From: Clostridiaceae bacterium
GTDB taxonomy: Bacteria; Bacillota; Clostridia; Clostridiales; Clostridiaceae
Assembly: GCA_003510765.1 (NCBI GenBank)
Contig: DOKV01000022.1
Span: forward strand, 1 to 8,702
DNA length: 8,702 bases
Direction: 5' to 3'
Positions 6,868 through 8,702 of this stretch are shown here, one piece after another (the first letter of the stretch is position 1; each line of letters begins with the position of its first letter). Made by a program: the position numbers and the translations under genes. The notes beneath the pieces are model-generated. The model had not been told where the DNA came from. It did no database searches and worked only from the letters and a program-made list of their open reading frames with translations.

Positions 6868-8353
6868 GTTTCTTCACCTCTTCCTTTTTCTTTGTTTTTC
6901 GCTGGAAGGCTAGTCCGAGCAATTGCAAGGTTATGATGGGCGCCATGGCCACCATGGCAATCATGCCAAAGCCATCCACCAGTAAATCTGCCCCTTCAAA
7001 AGCATTGGCCGCTCCTTGAATAAAGGCCAGGATGAAGGTGGCGGTCATGGGCCCCGTGGCCACCCCTCCTGCATCAAAGGCAATCCCCACAAAGAGCTTG
7101 GGCACAATGAACATGAGCCCTAGGGACAGGATATACCCTGGCACCAAATAATGCATCAGCTGAATATTTGGCACAAGGATCCTTATGACAGATAAAGCCA
7201 CAGCAAAGCCTACCCCTATGGATAAAGGCACCAGCACCGCAATTCTTTTCACATACCCACTGGTGACGTCTTCAATTTGATGGGTCAACACATAGACCGC
7301 AGGTTCAGCCAGGATGGTCACAATACCAAAGACAAATCCAATGACGATGATATAGACTTTGTTGTCAAAAAGTGCCAGCCTTGTCCCAATGGTAGCACCC
7401 ACATCCATGAACCCTCCGTTTACGCCCACGAGGAAAATAAAGAGTCCGATGAACCCGTAGATGAACCCCGTCACGAGCTTTCGCACTTCCCTTTTAGGCA
7501 ACTTAAAGACTGCCTTTTGGAGCACCAATAAAATCACCACCAAGGGGGTAATGGCCATGAGGCTTTCTAAAAATACCGAAGGAATCAAGGATAAAAAGGG
7601 CCGAAGTAGAGCACTACTTTCTGTGATGGCCATTTCCAGGTCTGCATTATAGGTGGTGGTGTCTTGAAAAATGTCTAAGAGCATCACCGAAATGATGGCC
7701 CCTGTGGATGCAATGGCCACTAGGCCAAAACTGTCTTTCTCCGATGCCTTACTATCTTTTTTCATTTTGGAGATCCCCACAGATAAGGACAATATAAAGG
7801 GCACCGCCAAAATGCCCGTGGTGGACCCTGAGGCGTCAAAGGCAATGGCCAAAAACTCTTTCGAGGTAAACAAGGCCAAGGAAAAAATCAATACATATAA
7901 GGCCATGAGCACCTTATAGAGAGGAATGTTGTAAAAGATTCTTAAAAAACCCAAGGCCAGCATCACTGCTAGACCTAGGGATACCACAATCAACAGGGTG
8001 GTGCCAGAAATCTCGCCGGTGGTGACAATGCTCACTTGGCTGGCTAAAACCAGAAGTCCTGGCTCTGCAATGGATATAAAAAATCCTAAAATAGTTCCTG
8101 CAATGAGAACAATCCATAATTTATTGGACTTGGCCAAGGCCGTACCCGTATAGTCTCCTAAAGGGGTCACCCCTATGTCCACACCTATGAGAAAAATGGT
8201 CAGTCCAATCATCACCAGGAGAGCCCCCAAAACAAACCGCAAAATCATCGGTGTTTCAATGGGCACCAAGGTAAAATGAATCAGCATCACCAGCATGGTG
8301 ATGGGAAGTACCGACGTGAGTACTTCCTTAAATTTCGATCCAATGATGTTCAC
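6854..8353 (-). CDS. DUF1538 family membrane protein, internally duplicated putative transporter
   Basis: A 499-residue polytopic membrane protein built from two DUF1538 repeats (about 1-235 and 255-485). Matching motifs recur about 254 residues apart: a glycine-rich GVDIGVTPLG (57-66) and GVNGGFMDVG (310-319), AEPGLLVLASQ (96-106) and AEPAVYVLTHQ (349-359), and IAFDASGSTTG (170-180) and IAFDAGGVATG (424-434). Such inverted or parallel repeats are typical of secondary transporters and channels, with the conserved AEP and FDA acidic residues as candidate substrate or ion sites. No substrate is established to my knowledge. The start is GTG 8351-8353, preceded by AGGAAGGAGG with 8 bases between. 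A basic tail (KTKKKEEVKK) ends the protein, and its last codons overlap the PII-like gene start. The pairing suggests PII-type gating of transport. The upstream DUF1413 gene is 58 bases away on the same strand. Confidence 0.88.
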   Translation of the reverse strand: MNIIGSKFKEVLTSVLPITMLVMLIHFTLVPIETPMILRFVLGALLVMIGLTIFLIGVDIGVTPLGDYTGTALAKSNKLWIVLIAGTILGFFISIAEPGLLVLASQVSIVTTGEISGTTLLIVVSLGLAVMLALGFLRIFYNIPLYKVLMALYVLIFSLALFTSKEFLAIAFDASGSTTGILAVPFILSLSVGISKMKKDSKASEKDSFGLVAIASTGAIISVMLLDIFQDTTTYNADLEMAITESSALLRPFLSLIPSVFLESLMAITPLVVILLVLQKAVFKLPKREVRKLVTGFIYGFIGLFIFLVGVNGGFMDVGATIGTRLALFDNKVYIIVIGFVFGIVTILAEPAVYVLTHQIEDVTSGYVKRIAVLVPLSIGVGFAVALSVIRILVPNIQLMHYLVPGYILSLGLMFIVPKLFVGIAFDAGGVATGPMTATFILAFIQGAANAFEGADLLVDGFGMIAMVAMAPIITLQLLGLAFQRKTKKKEEVKKHAAL

Positions 8354-8411
8354 TAATGTATCCTCCTTCCTATGGTCTTTTGTGGTCTAGCCTACTTTCT
8401 AACTAGGCTCC

Positions 8412-8642
8412 TCAGCACTTTTTGTAACGCTGCTGATGTGAAGAAGTTTTTTCCACAGGAAGGACCCCACAAGGAGCCTTGTTGACTTCATGCAAAAAAA
8501 GTGTTCCCAAGAGAAGCCTTTCTTTGATGGGCAGGCGATGCCACACATATCCTTTGAACAAATCCTTCACAAGAAAAACTTCTCCCTCTTGAAGATGCTT
8601 GGTTTCCGCTAAAGCTTCTTCCAGCAGTTCATCTACTTTCAC
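8412..8642 (-). CDS. DUF1413 family small protein
   Basis: A 76-residue soluble protein without signal peptide or membrane helix. Its core, EGEVFLVKDLFKGYVWHRL then KERLLLGTLFLHEV, matches my memory of DUF1413 proteins, often annotated without function or as DNA-related. The core fills residues 19-53; the tail (about 54-76) is polar and lysine-rich, ending KKC. The start is GTG 8640-8642 with GGAAGGAGG about 9 bases upstream. It lies upstream of the DUF1538 gene on the same strand, with 58 bases between and no convincing terminator, so it is probably the first gene of a three-gene transcript. A functional link to transport is not shown by the sequence. Confidence 0.75.
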   Translation of the reverse strand: MKVDELLEEALAETKHLQEGEVFLVKDLFKGYVWHRLPIKERLLLGTLFLHEVNKAPCGVLPVEKTSSHQQRYKKC

Positions 8643-8663
8643 AGGCGTCAGCCTCCTTCCCTG

Positions 8664-8692
8664 TTTATAACCACGTTGTTTTCTTTATTGAA
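8664..8692 (-). promoter_or_regulatory. Possible promoter of the DUF1413-DUF1538-PII-like cluster
   Basis: On the minus strand TTCAAT (8692-8687) and TATAAA (8669-8664) are separated by 17 bases. The -10 has 5 of 6 consensus bases but the -35 only 3. The position just upstream of the DUF1413 ribosome site fits, and no better promoter is visible between DUF1413 and DUF1538. Confidence 0.35.
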
Positions 8693-8702
8693 CAAAATCG
8701 CT

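Noticed and set aside
8389..8409. Inverted repeat AGCCTA...TAGGCT between DUF1413 and DUF1538
   Set aside because: Only 6 pairs with a 9-base loop and no T run, so too weak to call a terminator or operator.

Overview
The window looks like chromosomal DNA of a low-to-medium GC, Gram-positive-type anaerobe, most likely a Clostridia member of the Bacillota. The clues are strong AGGAGG-type ribosome binding sites, GTG starts, a consensus sigma-A promoter (TTGGCA-17-TATAAT), and gene families common in Clostridia: a split UPF0718-type permease, a CoA-disulfide reductase with a rhodanese tail, DUF1538 with a PII-like partner, and DUF1413. No species can be named from sequence alone. I see no tRNA, rRNA, CRISPR array, insertion sequence or phage gene.

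Layout. Positions 1-1448 (minus) hold a flavin-dependent CoA-disulfide reductase/NADH oxidase family enzyme whose C-terminal rhodanese domain runs off the left edge. Positions ~1588-2543 (plus) hold two adjacent half-size permease genes; the first appears to have lost its 5' end. A bidirectional terminator (2551-2596) separates them from mgtE (2636-3985, minus), a full-length magnesium channel/transporter with its own promoter. Upstream of mgtE is a LysR-type regulator (4058-4966, minus) broken by one in-frame amber codon at 4805-4807. It diverges from a YeiH-family putative sulfate/sulfite exporter (5084-6112, plus) across an AT-rich region full of direct and inverted repeats. A second hairpin terminator (6132-6171) lies at the next convergent junction. 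The right end is a minus-strand cluster: a DUF1413 small protein (8412-8642), a DUF1538 membrane protein (6854-8353) and a tandem PII-like protein (6205-6867). The last two overlap by 14 bases.

How the genes may work together. The LysR/YeiH pair mirrors the divergent yeiE/yeiH arrangement of enterobacteria, so the regulator probably controls the exporter in response to a sulfur anion. The CoA-disulfide reductase-rhodanese handles thiols and persulfides, which gives a loose sulfur/redox theme. The DUF1538 plus duplicated PII-like protein reads as a transporter with its cytosolic sensor-regulator. It is the least characterised and most interesting module here. Two genes show possible decay: the LysR gene (nonsense codon) and the first permease half (no start codon, with a six-A run where the frame may have slipped).
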